DNA of 64,000 nt from DASQGA01 sp035535315 (lineage in GTDB: Bacteria > Actinomycetota > Thermoleophilia > Gaiellales > Gaiellaceae). The stretch spans positions 1 through 64,000 of the forward strand of contig DATLQD010000133.1 of NCBI GenBank assembly GCA_035535315.1. Reading direction: 5' to 3'. Below the pieces are notes generated by a model. That model saw only the letters and a list, made by a program, of their open reading frames with translations. It searched no databases and was not told the origin of the DNA. Below are positions 26,266-34,609 of the stretch, piece after piece. The position numbers and the translations under genes are program-made. Numbering within the stretch: position 1 is the stretch's first letter; each line of letters starts with the position of its first letter.

Positions 26266-26802
26266 GTGGTGGATGCCCTCGCACAGGCGCACATCGGCGA
26301 GACGTTCAACTTCTACCGTCGCGGTCGCGGGGCGGGCCTTCGCCGGGCGCGGCTCGCGGCCTATCTCGAGCTCCATGCCGACGCACCTCTTCTCCTGGTC
26401 GCCGAGGCGCCGGGCTTTCGCGGTACCCGAATCAGCGGCGTCCCGCTCACCTCGGAGCGCCAGCTCTCCGGGTCGGGTCCCTCCGAGGCGACCGCGACGA
26501 TCGTCCACCGCGTCCTCGCAGAGCTCGGGCTCGGGCAGCTCGTCCTCCTGTGGAACGCCGTACCCACGCACCCACACCTGCCCGGGAACCCGGCCTCGAA
26601 CCGCCGCCCGACGCAGACGGAGGTCGAGGCCTCCCGCCCCTTCCTCGACGCACTGGCACGTGGTCGCAGCGTTATCGCGGTCGGGAGGGTCGCCGAGTCA
26701 GCCCTCGGCATACCCGGCATCAGGCACCCCTCGCACGGTGGCGCGATCGCCTTCCGTGCGGGGCTGATGGAATACGCCTGTGAGCTCGGTCTCGGCCGGT
26801 AG
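26266..26802 (+). CDS. Uracil-DNA glycosylase superfamily protein
   Basis: 178 residues. Motif 1 resembles the family 4/5 UDG signature (LLLVAEAPGFRGTRISGVPLT, compare GEAPG), with central VLLWNAVPTHPH and motif 2 near the end, IRHPSHGG. This suggests a base-excision glycosylase or a UDG-fold relative. The four Fe-S cysteines of family 4 are missing, so activity is not certain. GTG at 26266 (or 26269). The end overlaps the following MFS gene by 23 bp. Confidence 0.78.
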   Translation: MVDALAQAHIGETFNFYRRGRGAGLRRARLAAYLELHADAPLLLVAEAPGFRGTRISGVPLTSERQLSGSGPSEATATIVHRVLAELGLGQLVLLWNAVPTHPHLPGNPASNRRPTQTEVEASRPFLDALARGRSVIAVGRVAESALGIPGIRHPSHGGAIAFRAGLMEYACELGLGR

Positions 26803-28036
26803 CCCGGCCCCTCCCGTTACCAGGAACACGATCCTCCTCGCCGCGTCGCTCGCGACCGTCTCGGCGATGCTCCAGCTGGGGGCGGCAATCGCGACGATCA
26901 CCTTCGTCCTCGTCACAGGGGTCGACGCCCTGCTGGGTCTCGGTCCGGCGATCCTCCTGTCCAGCGGGGCGCTCGCAGCTCTCTTCGCCGGGCGGGCCAT
27001 GGACAGGCTCGGCCGGATCCCGGTGCTTGCGGCGGGCTACGTCGCAGGGATGGCCGGCTCCGGCCTGATCGCCCTCGCCGCACACGCGGAGTCGTCGTTC
27101 GCGCTGATTCCCGGCCTGGCTCTGGTCGGAGCGTTCGCCGGGGTCGCGAACCTGACGCGCACCGCGGCCGGAGACATGTATCCGCCGGAGCGCCGCGCGC
27201 GCGGAATCTCGTTCGTCCTCTTCGGCTCGGTGTTCGGAGCGATCCTCGGGCCGGCGGTGTTCGCACCGCTCTTCGCGGGTCGTGACCTCGAGGCGGAGTC
27301 CCTCGTCGTGCCCTGGCTCGCGGGCGGCGGCTTCCTGATTGTCGGGCTCGCGCTCGTCCTCGCCGTCCGCCCGGATCCAAAGCGGATCGCCGAGCTGCTG
27401 GGGACGTCGCGCGGTGCCCCGGCCCCCGCCGCTGCCGCGCCGCTCTCCGAGATCCTCCGGCGCCCGGGCGCGATTCCCGCCCTTCTGGCCGCACTCGCGA
27501 GCTTCGGCGTCATGGTCAGCGTCATGAACCTGACCGGCTACGTCGTCGTGACCGAGCACGGGCACCAGCAGAACGACGTCTTCCCGATCATCGGCGCGCA
27601 CGTGCTCGGGATGTACGCGCTCGTCCTCTTCGTGGGGCCGGTGATCGACCGGATCGGCCGCACCCAGGCGCTCGTGGGTGGGCTCGCGATCATGGCCCTT
27701 TCCTGCGTGCCGCTCGCCTGGGTGGGAAGCGTCGGCGTCACGGGTGTGCTTCTCTTCGGGCTCGGGCTTGGTTGGAACCTCTCCTTCGTGGCTGCCACAG
27801 CACAGCTCGCCGATCTCACGTCCCCCGCCGAGCGCGGGAAGCTACTGGGCTTCAGCGACCTCCTGTCCGGGATCCTCGGTGCGTCGCTGGCCCTGCTCGG
27901 AGGCTTCGCGCTCGAGGCGGTCGGGGTCGTCGCACTCGCAGCCGGAGCGACCGCGATCGCGCTTGCTCCGGTCACGCTCATCGTGCGCCGCCGGAAGCGG
28001 CAAGACCCCGCTCTTGCTACCATCTCCGACCGCTGA
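26780..28036 (+). CDS. MFS transporter
   Basis: 418 residues, 12 predicted helices. It shows [17 protein letters not shown] after helix 2, the matching [16 protein letters not shown] after helix 8, and a cytosolic loop between helices 6 and 7 ([16 protein letters not shown]). General drug/sugar MFS pattern; substrate unknown. The GTG start lies within the end of the UDG-like gene. A hairpin with TTTT follows its stop directly. Confidence 0.83.
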   Translation: MSSVSAGSPAPPVTRNTILLAASLATVSAMLQLGAAIATITFVLVTGVDALLGLGPAILLSSGALAALFAGRAMDRLGRIPVLAAGYVAGMAGSGLIALAAHAESSFALIPGLALVGAFAGVANLTRTAAGDMYPPERRARGISFVLFGSVFGAILGPAVFAPLFAGRDLEAESLVVPWLAGGGFLIVGLALVLAVRPDPKRIAELLGTSRGAPAPAAAAPLSEILRRPGAIPALLAALASFGVMVSVMNLTGYVVVTEHGHQQNDVFPIIGAHVLGMYALVLFVGPVIDRIGRTQALVGGLAIMALSCVPLAWVGSVGVTGVLLFGLGLGWNLSFVAATAQLADLTSPAERGKLLGFSDLLSGILGASLALLGGFALEAVGVVALAAGATAIALAPVTLIVRRRKRQDPALATISDR

Positions 28037-28059
28037 GGCGGACCCGCGTCCGCCCTTTT
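28037..28059 (+). terminator. Hairpin with T-tract directly before rplM
   Basis: GGCGGAC (28037-28043) / GTCCGCC (28048-28054), loop CCGC, then CTTTT. It begins at the base after the MFS stop and ends about 6 bp before the rplM ATG, leaving no room for a Shine-Dalgarno site. It is either a terminator or part of an r-protein leader. Confidence 0.6.
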
Positions 28060-28064
28060 CTGCG

Positions 28065-28496
28065 ATGAAGACCTGGAACGCGAAAGCGCATGAGATCGAG
28101 CGACGCTGGTACGTCGTCGACGCCGAGGGCGAGACCCTTGGCAGGCTGGCGACCCGTATTGCCGACACCCTCCGCGGCAAGCGGAAGCCCGAATTCACGC
28201 CGCACGTCGACACGGGGGACTTCGTCGTTGTCGTCAACGCCGAAAAGATCTCCGTGACCGGAAACAAGCTCCAGCAGAAGCGCTACTACCGCCACTCCGG
28301 GTACCCGGGCGGTTTGCGGTCGCGAACGCTCGCGGAGCAGCTCGACCGGCGTCCCACCGAGGTCATCCGCAAGGCCGTGAAGGGGATGCTCCCGCGTAAC
28401 CGGCTCGCGAACCGCCAGATCACCAAGCTGAAGGTCTACGCGGGGCCCGACCATCCGCACGAGGCCCAGGACCCCCAACCCCTGCCCGAGTCATGA
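28065..28496 (+). CDS. rplM: 50S ribosomal protein L13
   Basis: 143 residues. Standard L13 features: [40 protein letters not shown] and the signature [19 protein letters not shown]. Early-assembling large-subunit protein. The ATG follows a terminator-like hairpin closely, without a visible ribosome-binding site. It overlaps rpsI (ATGA), the usual rplM-rpsI operon. Confidence 0.95.
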   Translation: MKTWNAKAHEIERRWYVVDAEGETLGRLATRIADTLRGKRKPEFTPHVDTGDFVVVVNAEKISVTGNKLQQKRYYRHSGYPGGLRSRTLAEQLDRRPTEVIRKAVKGMLPRNRLANRQITKLKVYAGPDHPHEAQDPQPLPES

Positions 28497-28888
28497 GCCA
28501 GCTCGCGCAGTACCAGGGCACGGGCAAGCGCAAGACCTCGGTCGCTCGCGTCATCCTTCGTCCAGGCGACGGCCAGACTTGGATCAACGGCCGGACACTC
28601 GAGGAGTACTTCCCACGCCAGGTGCTTCGCACCGTGGCCACCATGCCGCTCCGGACCGCCGGCGTCGAGGGCACATTCGACATCAGAGCGCGACTTCACG
28701 GGGGCGGGCCCGCAGGACAGGCGGGCGCACTTAGGCACGGGATCGCCCGAGCGCTCATCGAGGCCGACCCCGAGCTTCGCACCGTGCTGAAGCGCGAGGG
28801 ATTCTTGACGCGCGACGCTCGCATCGTCGAGCGCAAGAAGGCCGGCCTTCGCAAGGCCCGCAAGCGCCCGCAGTTCTCCAAGCGCTAG
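28493..28888 (+). CDS. rpsI: 30S ribosomal protein S9
   Basis: 131 residues, with the basic C-terminal tail [11 protein letters not shown] that reaches the decoding centre. Signature segments are [31 protein letters not shown] and [20 protein letters not shown]. Translation-coupled to rplM by an ATGA overlap. It converges on the cupin/TPR gene with stops overlapping. Confidence 0.96.
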   Translation: MSQLAQYQGTGKRKTSVARVILRPGDGQTWINGRTLEEYFPRQVLRTVATMPLRTAGVEGTFDIRARLHGGGPAGQAGALRHGIARALIEADPELRTVLKREGFLTRDARIVERKKAGLRKARKRPQFSKR

Positions 28889-29523
28889 AGCCGGTCGCGG
28901 ATCGAGTCCAGGTCCGGGTCCCCCGCGGCGTGCTCGCGTAGCTCCGGGTTGAGCTCGAGCGCCCGCTGGACGTGCGCGGTTGCGGCATCGAGGTGCCCGG
29001 CAAGCGCCTCGTAGCAGCCGAGGTTGTAGAGCAGGCTCGGATTGTCGGGGTGGTCAGGCATTCCGGCCGCGACCAGCTGGGCGGCCTTGTCGTACTCGCC
29101 GGCTTCGACATGAGGCCGCGCCGCGAACCACAGCTCCCAGGCCGAGGGGTGGAAAGCCTCGCCGCGCGGACCACCGACCGCGAGGACCGTGGACTTTGGC
29201 TCCTTCGCCACGGCGTGCCGCCTCACGGCCGCGTCGCGAATGAAGACCAGGGTGCCCTCGGGAGCGTCCACCTCTTCGCCGCCGACCGAGAAGGTCGCGT
29301 GGCCCGAGGCTACGTAGTAGAGCTCCTCGTGTTCGCCGCCGCCGCTCCCGAGCTCGTCGTGGTCCTCGACCAACTCATCACCGACGTTCGCCGCCGTGTA
29401 AGCGTTGACACCGAAAGCGCCGATGTCGAATCGCCGGCGGATCGGTCTCCAGACGAGCGTGCCCGAGACCGGGATGGCATCCAGCTCCGAGAGATGAGCG
29501 GTATCGAACGATTTCGCGTCCAT
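28885..29523 (-). CDS. Cupin domain protein with TPR-like tail
   Basis: 212 residues. A cupin barrel (about 45-115) with [23 protein letters not shown] as motif 1 and [17 protein letters not shown] as motif 2, followed by a tetratricopeptide-type helical region ([35 protein letters not shown]). Metal ligands look partly conserved (His, Glu, His). Function unknown. ATG 29523 has GGAGA at 10-nt spacing and is preferred to the GTG at 29541. Divergent from glmM. Confidence 0.78.
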   Translation of the reverse strand: MDAKSFDTAHLSELDAIPVSGTLVWRPIRRRFDIGAFGVNAYTAANVGDELVEDHDELGSGGGEHEELYYVASGHATFSVGGEEVDAPEGTLVFIRDAAVRRHAVAKEPKSTVLAVGGPRGEAFHPSAWELWFAARPHVEAGEYDKAAQLVAAGMPDHPDNPSLLYNLGCYEALAGHLDAATAHVQRALELNPELREHAAGDPDLDSIRDRL

Positions 29524-29561
29524 GCGCGGAAAGTCTCCCACACGGCTACCGTTCCGCGGTC

Positions 29562-30824
29562 GTGCGCCGCTATTTCGGAACGGACGGGGTCCGAGGGGTC
29601 GTCGGCGACGACCTCACGGAGGCCCTGGTCGAGCGACTCGGTCTTGCCTTCGCCGTCTGGTCCGAGGGCAAGGCGGTGCTGATCGGCCGCGACACCCGAG
29701 GCTCCGGGCCGGCGCTCGAAGGTGCCCTCGCACGAGGGCTCGTTGCGGGCGGCTCGGATGCGATCCTCGGCGGCATTCTCCCGACGCCCGCGGTCGCCTT
29801 GCTCGCGGAGAGCCGCGGCGTGGTCGTCTCGGCATCCCACAATCCGGCCGAGTACAACGGCCTCAAGTTCTTCGGCGCCGAGGGGTCGAAACTCGGCGAC
29901 GACGAGGAGGAGGCGATCGAGGCGCTGCTGACGGCAGACCCCCCGCACGGCGGGGAGATCCGCCAGGCTGAAGGTCTCGAAGGGCGTTACGTGGATCTCG
30001 TCTGCGAGCGCTTCGGGGCGCCGCTCGACGGGCTTCGGCTCTGTGTCGACTGCGCGAACGGCGCCATGTATCGAGTAGCCCCCGCCGCGCTGGGGCGACT
30101 CGGCGCGGACGTGACGACGATCGCCGCCGCTCCGGATGGAACGAACATCAACGCCGGTTGCGGCGCAACCGACCTTCGCTTGCTCTCGGAGACGGTGAGG
30201 GCCGGTGTCTTTGATCTAGGGGTCGCCTTCGACGGCGACGGCGACCGGCTGCTGGCCGTCGATGCGGAGGGAAAGCCAGTAGACGGCGACGGAGTGCTCG
30301 CCGTGCTTGCGCTCAACCTGGGCGTGGACCTCGTAGCGGTGACCTCGATGACGAACCTCGGCTTTCACCGCCTCATGTCCTCCCACGGAATCCGGGTGGT
30401 CACGACAGACGTCGGCGACCGATACGTGCTCGAGGCCCTTCGTGCCGAGGGCGGTGTCCTCGGAGGCGAACAGTCGGGACACGTCCTCTACCTGGACGGA
30501 CACGTGGCGGGCGACGGCCTCGTGGCCGCGATCCTCTTATCGCGCGCACTCGGCGAGACCGGCAAGCCGCTGGCCGAGCTCGTCGCGCCGCTGGTTCGCT
30601 TCCCCCAGGCAAAGCGCGACGTCAACGTGACCCGGAAGGAGATCTCGCCGGCCCTGCAAGGCGAGGTGAGGCGTGCGAACGCAGATCTCAAGCATGGCCG
30701 AGTGCTCGTCCGCCCTTCGGGAACCGAGCCGGTCGTCCGCGTGCTCGTGGAGGCGGAAAACCAGGCCGATGCGGAAAAGCTCTGTGATACCATCGCGGCC
30801 CTCGTAAATCAGGAGCTCGGCTGA
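29562..30824 (+). CDS. glmM: Phosphoglucosamine mutase
   Basis: 420 residues. Interconverts glucosamine-6-P and glucosamine-1-P for UDP-GlcNAc. The phosphoserine loop is VVVSASHNPAEYNG with Ser92, the metal loop AFDGDGDRLL, the sugar loop GGEQSGHVLY, and the C-terminal phosphate site RPSGTEPVVRVLVE. Slightly shorter than usual (about 445). GTG start; a TACCGT box (29547-29552) lies 9 nt upstream. Followed by glmS, which provides its substrate. Confidence 0.94.
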   Translation: MRRYFGTDGVRGVVGDDLTEALVERLGLAFAVWSEGKAVLIGRDTRGSGPALEGALARGLVAGGSDAILGGILPTPAVALLAESRGVVVSASHNPAEYNGLKFFGAEGSKLGDDEEEAIEALLTADPPHGGEIRQAEGLEGRYVDLVCERFGAPLDGLRLCVDCANGAMYRVAPAALGRLGADVTTIAAAPDGTNINAGCGATDLRLLSETVRAGVFDLGVAFDGDGDRLLAVDAEGKPVDGDGVLAVLALNLGVDLVAVTSMTNLGFHRLMSSHGIRVVTTDVGDRYVLEALRAEGGVLGGEQSGHVLYLDGHVAGDGLVAAILLSRALGETGKPLAELVAPLVRFPQAKRDVNVTRKEISPALQGEVRRANADLKHGRVLVRPSGTEPVVRVLVEAENQADAEKLCDTIAALVNQELG

Positions 30825-30911
30825 CGCCGGGCTTCAGTTTTCAGGCGGTATTTGCAGGGAGAAGAGCGGCACCAACGTGGCGACCCGACGACGGGAGAGG
30901 AGGCGGCTTCA

Positions 30912-32735
30912 GTGTGCGGAATCATTGGATACGTGGGCTCGAGAGCCGCCAAGGAGCTCCTTCTCAGTGGTCTGGAGCGCCTCGAGTACCGAGGCTATGA
31001 CTCCGCCGGGCTCTGCCTCATCGAGGACGAAGGTCTCGACTTCGTTCGGGCGGTTGGCAACCTCGACCAGCTGAAGGCGGCCGCGGGGCCGAACGGCTCG
31101 GTCTCGACGACCGGCGTCGGGCACACGCGCTGGGCGACGCATGGCCGGGTCTCCGAGGAGAACGCCCACCCGCTCGAGGGCTGTGTGCCAGGCGAGCTCG
31201 CGCTCGTCCTGAACGGGATCGTCGAGAACTTCGTCGAGCTTCGCGCGTCGCTCGTCGCCGACGACCACACGTTCACGTCGGAGACCGACGCCGAGGTCGT
31301 TGCCCACCTCGTCGAACGGCACTACCAGGGCGACCTCGTCGAGGCTGTGCGAGCAGCGTACGCCGACATGGAGGGGCACTTTGCCTTCGTCGTCATCCAC
31401 AGCGGGCATCCGGGCTTGCTCGTGGGCGCGAGGCTCCAGTGCCCGCTGGTCGTCGGTGTCTCCGACGGCGAGACCTTCCTCGCATCGTCGATCGCGGCCT
31501 TCCAGCGCGAGACCCACCGCGTCCAGCTGATCGAGGACGGGGAGGTCGTCGCGATCACGCCCGAGGGCGCCACCTTCTTCTCGCCTGACGAGGGCATTCG
31601 AAGCCGCGACGAGCTTTTGGTCGACTGGGACGACGAGTCGGCGGAGAAGCTGGGCTACGAGAGCTATATGTTGAAAGAGATCTACGAGCAGCCTTGCGCC
31701 GTGGAGCGCACGATCGAGGAGTACTTACGGAACGGTTCCCTCGATCTCGACCTCGGGCTCACCGACCTCGAGCTCCAGAACCTCCGCCGTGTCGTCGTCC
31801 TCGCCTGCGGCACCGCCTACCACGCAGGCGTCGTCGGGCGCTATGTGATCGAGGAGTGGGCTCGACTCCCCTGCGAACCCGACATCGCGAGCGAGTGGCG
31901 CTACCGGCATCCGGTCCTCACGAAGGACACGCTCGTGATCGGTATTTCCCAGTCAGGCGAGACCGCGGACACGATCGCAGCTATGGCCCGTGCTCACGAG
32001 TCGGGTGCGCGAACGGTCGCCGTCACGAACCTTCAGGGGACCCAGATCACCCGCGAGGTCGAGAAGGTCCTCTACACGAGGGCGGGGATGGAGATGGGCG
32101 TCGCTGCCTCGAAGACGTTCACTGCCCAGCTTGCGGTCATGTTCCTGGTGGCGCTGAAGCTCGCCCAGGTTCGGCGCACGCTTCCCGACGACGAGATCGC
32201 CGGCCTCCTCGAGGAGGTCTGTGCGTTGCCGGACAAGATGCGCGCCTACCTGAACGCCGACCATCCGATCGAGGAGATCGCGCAGCGTCACCACGAGAAG
32301 CCCTTCTTCCTGTACCTGGGTCGCCACATCGGCTTGCCTGTCGCCCTCGAGGGGGCGCTGAAGCTGAAGGAGATCTCCTACATCCCGACGGAGGCGTACT
32401 CCGCGGGCGAGATGAAGCACGGCCCGATCGCGCTTCTCGATGCGTCGACGCCGGTCGTCTGCATCGCGACCGACTCGCACGTCTACGACAAGGTCGTCTC
32501 GAACATCCAGGAGGTGCGGGCGCGGGCGGCACAGGTGATCGCGATCGCGACGGACGGGAACGAGGACATCCAGCACCACGCCGACGACGTCATCTACGTG
32601 CCACGTTCCCACCCGTTCCTGCAGGCTGCCCTGGCCGTCATCCCCCTCCAACTGCTCGCGTACCGGATCGCCCGCATCCGCGGCATGAACGTCGATCAGC
32701 CGCGGAACCTGGCGAAGACCGTCACCGTCGAGTAG
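30912..32735 (+). CDS. glmS: Glucosamine-fructose-6-phosphate aminotransferase
   Basis: 607 residues. The N-terminal class II amidotransferase begins MCGIIGYVG, with Cys2 as the nucleophile after Met removal, which fixes the GTG start at 30912. A GAGAGGAGG site lies about 10 nt upstream. Two SIS isomerase domains follow (VVLACGTAYHAGVV, GISQSGETADTIAAM; FLYLGRHIGLPVALEGALKLKE), and the C-terminus is NLAKTVTVE. No glmS ribozyme is visible in the 87-bp spacer from glmM. Together with glmM it supplies cell-wall amino sugars. Confidence 0.96.
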   Translation: MCGIIGYVGSRAAKELLLSGLERLEYRGYDSAGLCLIEDEGLDFVRAVGNLDQLKAAAGPNGSVSTTGVGHTRWATHGRVSEENAHPLEGCVPGELALVLNGIVENFVELRASLVADDHTFTSETDAEVVAHLVERHYQGDLVEAVRAAYADMEGHFAFVVIHSGHPGLLVGARLQCPLVVGVSDGETFLASSIAAFQRETHRVQLIEDGEVVAITPEGATFFSPDEGIRSRDELLVDWDDESAEKLGYESYMLKEIYEQPCAVERTIEEYLRNGSLDLDLGLTDLELQNLRRVVVLACGTAYHAGVVGRYVIEEWARLPCEPDIASEWRYRHPVLTKDTLVIGISQSGETADTIAAMARAHESGARTVAVTNLQGTQITREVEKVLYTRAGMEMGVAASKTFTAQLAVMFLVALKLAQVRRTLPDDEIAGLLEEVCALPDKMRAYLNADHPIEEIAQRHHEKPFFLYLGRHIGLPVALEGALKLKEISYIPTEAYSAGEMKHGPIALLDASTPVVCIATDSHVYDKVVSNIQEVRARAAQVIAIATDGNEDIQHHADDVIYVPRSHPFLQAALAVIPLQLLAYRIARIRGMNVDQPRNLAKTVTVE

Positions 32736-32801
32736 GGGACGCTTGCCTTCGGGGCGGCATCGGTCTTAGGATCGTGCGTTCCGAACGAGGGAGGGCTCGC
32801 T

Positions 32802-33053
32802 TTGCCGCTTTACATGGACGTGCACACCATGGACGGAGGGGTCTCGGCAGAGGACGTCGCCGGGGCGCACGCAAAAGACCTCGAGCATCAGCAAGACCAC
32901 GGCGTGGACTTCAAGCAGTACTGGGTGGACGAGAAGCAGGGGAAGATCTTCTGCCTTGTCGAGGCGCCGAGCCCCGACGCTGCGGTGACAGTGCATCGCG
33001 AGGCGCACGGTCTCGTCCCGGACGAGATCTACGAGGTCAAGGAAGGCAGCTAG
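32802..33053 (+). CDS. DUF4242-type small ferredoxin-fold protein (SCO4226-like)
   Basis: 83 residues matching the DUF4242 / SCO4226 nickel-binding family: MPLYMDVHTMDGGVSAEDVAG, then the HQQDHGVDFKQYWVDEKQGKIFCLVEAPS strands, and AVTVHREAHGLVPDEIYEV at the end. Known relatives are small ferredoxin-like-fold proteins, one of which binds nickel; the physiological role is unclear. The TTG start has GAGGGAGGG upstream at suitable spacing. Confidence 0.78.
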   Translation: MPLYMDVHTMDGGVSAEDVAGAHAKDLEHQQDHGVDFKQYWVDEKQGKIFCLVEAPSPDAAVTVHREAHGLVPDEIYEVKEGS

Positions 33054-33058
33054 GCCCC

Positions 33059-33451
33059 CTACTCGTCAGGGGGCGGCCGCCGCAACCGCTTCCGCGAGGC
33101 CTGCTGCCGCTTCTCCTCCAGGCGTCGCTCCCGGGCAGCCTTACCCGGCCTGGTCGGGCGGCGCTTCCGCTCGACCCTGAGACCGTCTCGAATCGCGTCA
33201 GCCAGCCGGCCGAGCGCCAGCTCGCGGTTTCGCCACTGGCTGCGCTCGTCCTGGGCGACCGCGCGGACGACCGGCCCGCGCTTGCCGAGGAGCCGAAGCT
33301 TCTGGGCCGGGGTGAGGGTCTGAGAGGCCTCGACGTCGAAGATGGCCTCCACGCGCGTCTCGGTCTTCTGTGCGTGCTGGCCGCCAGGCCCGCTCGAGCG
33401 GGAGGTGCGCAGCTCGACCTCCGCGAGCGGGATCTCGAGTCGTGGCGTCAC
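33059..33451 (-). CDS. arfB: ArfB/YaeJ-type peptidyl-tRNA hydrolase
   Basis: About 130 residues. A short class I release factor-like protein with the catalytic GGQ motif in SRSSGPGGQHAQKTETRVEA and a basic C-terminal tail (ERKRRPTRPGKAARERRLEE) that enters the empty mRNA channel. It rescues ribosomes stalled without a stop codon. The GTG at 33451 begins just before the family N-terminus (PRLEIPLAEVELRTSRSSG). Longer in-frame starts at 33481 and 33493 would run into the divergent HAD gene. Confidence 0.85.
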   Translation of the reverse strand: MTPRLEIPLAEVELRTSRSSGPGGQHAQKTETRVEAIFDVEASQTLTPAQKLRLLGKRGPVVRAVAQDERSQWRNRELALGRLADAIRDGLRVERKRRPTRPGKAARERRLEEKRQQASRKRLRRPPPDE

Positions 33452-33470
33452 CTGAATAGACTCGCCTGCG

Positions 33471-34250
33471 ATGGCGGCCATTCTCGTCGACATCGATGGC
33501 GTCCTGCACGTCTCCGGCGAGCCGATTCCCGGCGCGGCCGAGGGCGTCGAGCGACTGCGCGCCGGCGGTCATGCTTTGCGCTTCGTCACGAACAACACGA
33601 CGAGGGCGCGGGCGCGCTTGGCGGAGGAGCTCCGCGCGATCGGCGTCCCGATCGAGGAGAACGAGATCGAGACGACCCCGCTCGCTGCGGGCAAGCTGCT
33701 GGCCGGGCAGCGGGTCCTGGCGCTGGTCATGGCTGCGATCCGGCCCGACCTGGAGCGGAGCGCCGCGCTGGTCGACTCGGGCGCCGACGCGGTGCTGCTC
33801 GGCGGTGCCGACGAGACCGAAGAGACCGAGCGCATCTTCGCCTATTCGAATCTGAGCCGGGCGTTCGCCGAGCTCGAAAACGGCGCTCGCCTCGTTTGCC
33901 TGCACCGGAACCGCTGGTGGCAGACCTCGCGCGGCCCGCTCCTCGATGCGGGCGCGTTCGTCGCCGGTCTCGAGTACGCGGCCGGGGTCGAAGCCGAGGT
34001 GGTGGGGAAGCCGACGCGCGCCTACTTCGAGGCCGCCCTCGGCGAGCTGGACGTGAAACCTGGGGACGCGGTCATGGTCGGCGACGACATCGAAGCCGAC
34101 ATTGGCGGCGCGAAGGCCATCGGCATGCGGGCGGTGCTCGTCCGGACGGGCAAGTTCCGGGAGGACACGCTCGCGGCTTCAGAGCAGAGTCCGGACGCCG
34201 TCCTCGACTCGATCGCCGACCTTCCGGCCTGGCTGGCAGGGGCAGCATGA
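33471..34250 (+). CDS. HAD-IIA family hydrolase (NagD-like)
   Basis: 259 residues. HAD motif 1 is DIDGVLHVSGEPIPGA (Asp nucleophile near residue 7), motif 2 FVTNNTTRARARLAEEL, and motif 4 VMVGDDIEADIGGAKAIGM. The C2-type cap between motifs 2 and 3 matches NagD/LHPP-like phosphatases. Substrate unknown. ATG 33471 follows TAGACT (33457-33462) by 8 nt. It heads a compact rightward operon running to about 40990. Confidence 0.87.
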   Translation: MAAILVDIDGVLHVSGEPIPGAAEGVERLRAGGHALRFVTNNTTRARARLAEELRAIGVPIEENEIETTPLAAGKLLAGQRVLALVMAAIRPDLERSAALVDSGADAVLLGGADETEETERIFAYSNLSRAFAELENGARLVCLHRNRWWQTSRGPLLDAGAFVAGLEYAAGVEAEVVGKPTRAYFEAALGELDVKPGDAVMVGDDIEADIGGAKAIGMRAVLVRTGKFREDTLAASEQSPDAVLDSIADLPAWLAGAA

Positions 34251-34609
34251 GGATCGGCATCGACCTGATCGAGATCGCCCGCGTCGAGCGCTCGCTCGCC
34301 CGCTACCAGGCGTTCCGGGAGCGCGTCTTCACGGAGGAGGAGCGTCGCTACTGCGACTCGCGGTCGAACCCGGCGCAGCACTATGCCGCCCGGTTCGCCG
34401 GCAAGGAGGCTGTCGGCAAGGCCCTCGGCTGCGGCGTCCGCTTCACGTGGCGGGAGATCGAAATCGCGGGCCGGCCCAAGCCCGGTGTCCATCTCTCGGG
34501 CTGGACGAAGGGCTGGGCCGAACGTGTGCAAGCGGGTGAGATCGACCTCTCGATGACCCACTCGAGGGACCTTGCTGCAGCGATCTGCGTCGTCGGCGAT
34601 GTGGACTGA
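34247..34609 (+). CDS. acpS: Holo-[acyl-carrier-protein] synthase
   Basis: 120 residues. Transfers phosphopantetheine from CoA to acyl carrier protein. Signature IGIDLIEIARVERSL supplies the Mg2+-binding Asp, and ARFAGKEAVGKALGCGV supplies the Glu and CoA-binding residues; LSMTHSRDLAAAIC ends the fold. The ATG overlaps the HAD stop (ATGA). Its end overlaps the nnr start by 11 bp. Confidence 0.94.
   Translation: MRIGIDLIEIARVERSLARYQAFRERVFTEEERRYCDSRSNPAQHYAARFAGKEAVGKALGCGVRFTWREIEIAGRPKPGVHLSGWTKGWAERVQAGEIDLSMTHSRDLAAAICVVGDVD

Noticed and set aside
30825..30911. A glmS ribozyme between glmM and glmS
   Set aside because: The spacer is too short and lacks the ribozyme core; a normal ribosome-binding site is present.
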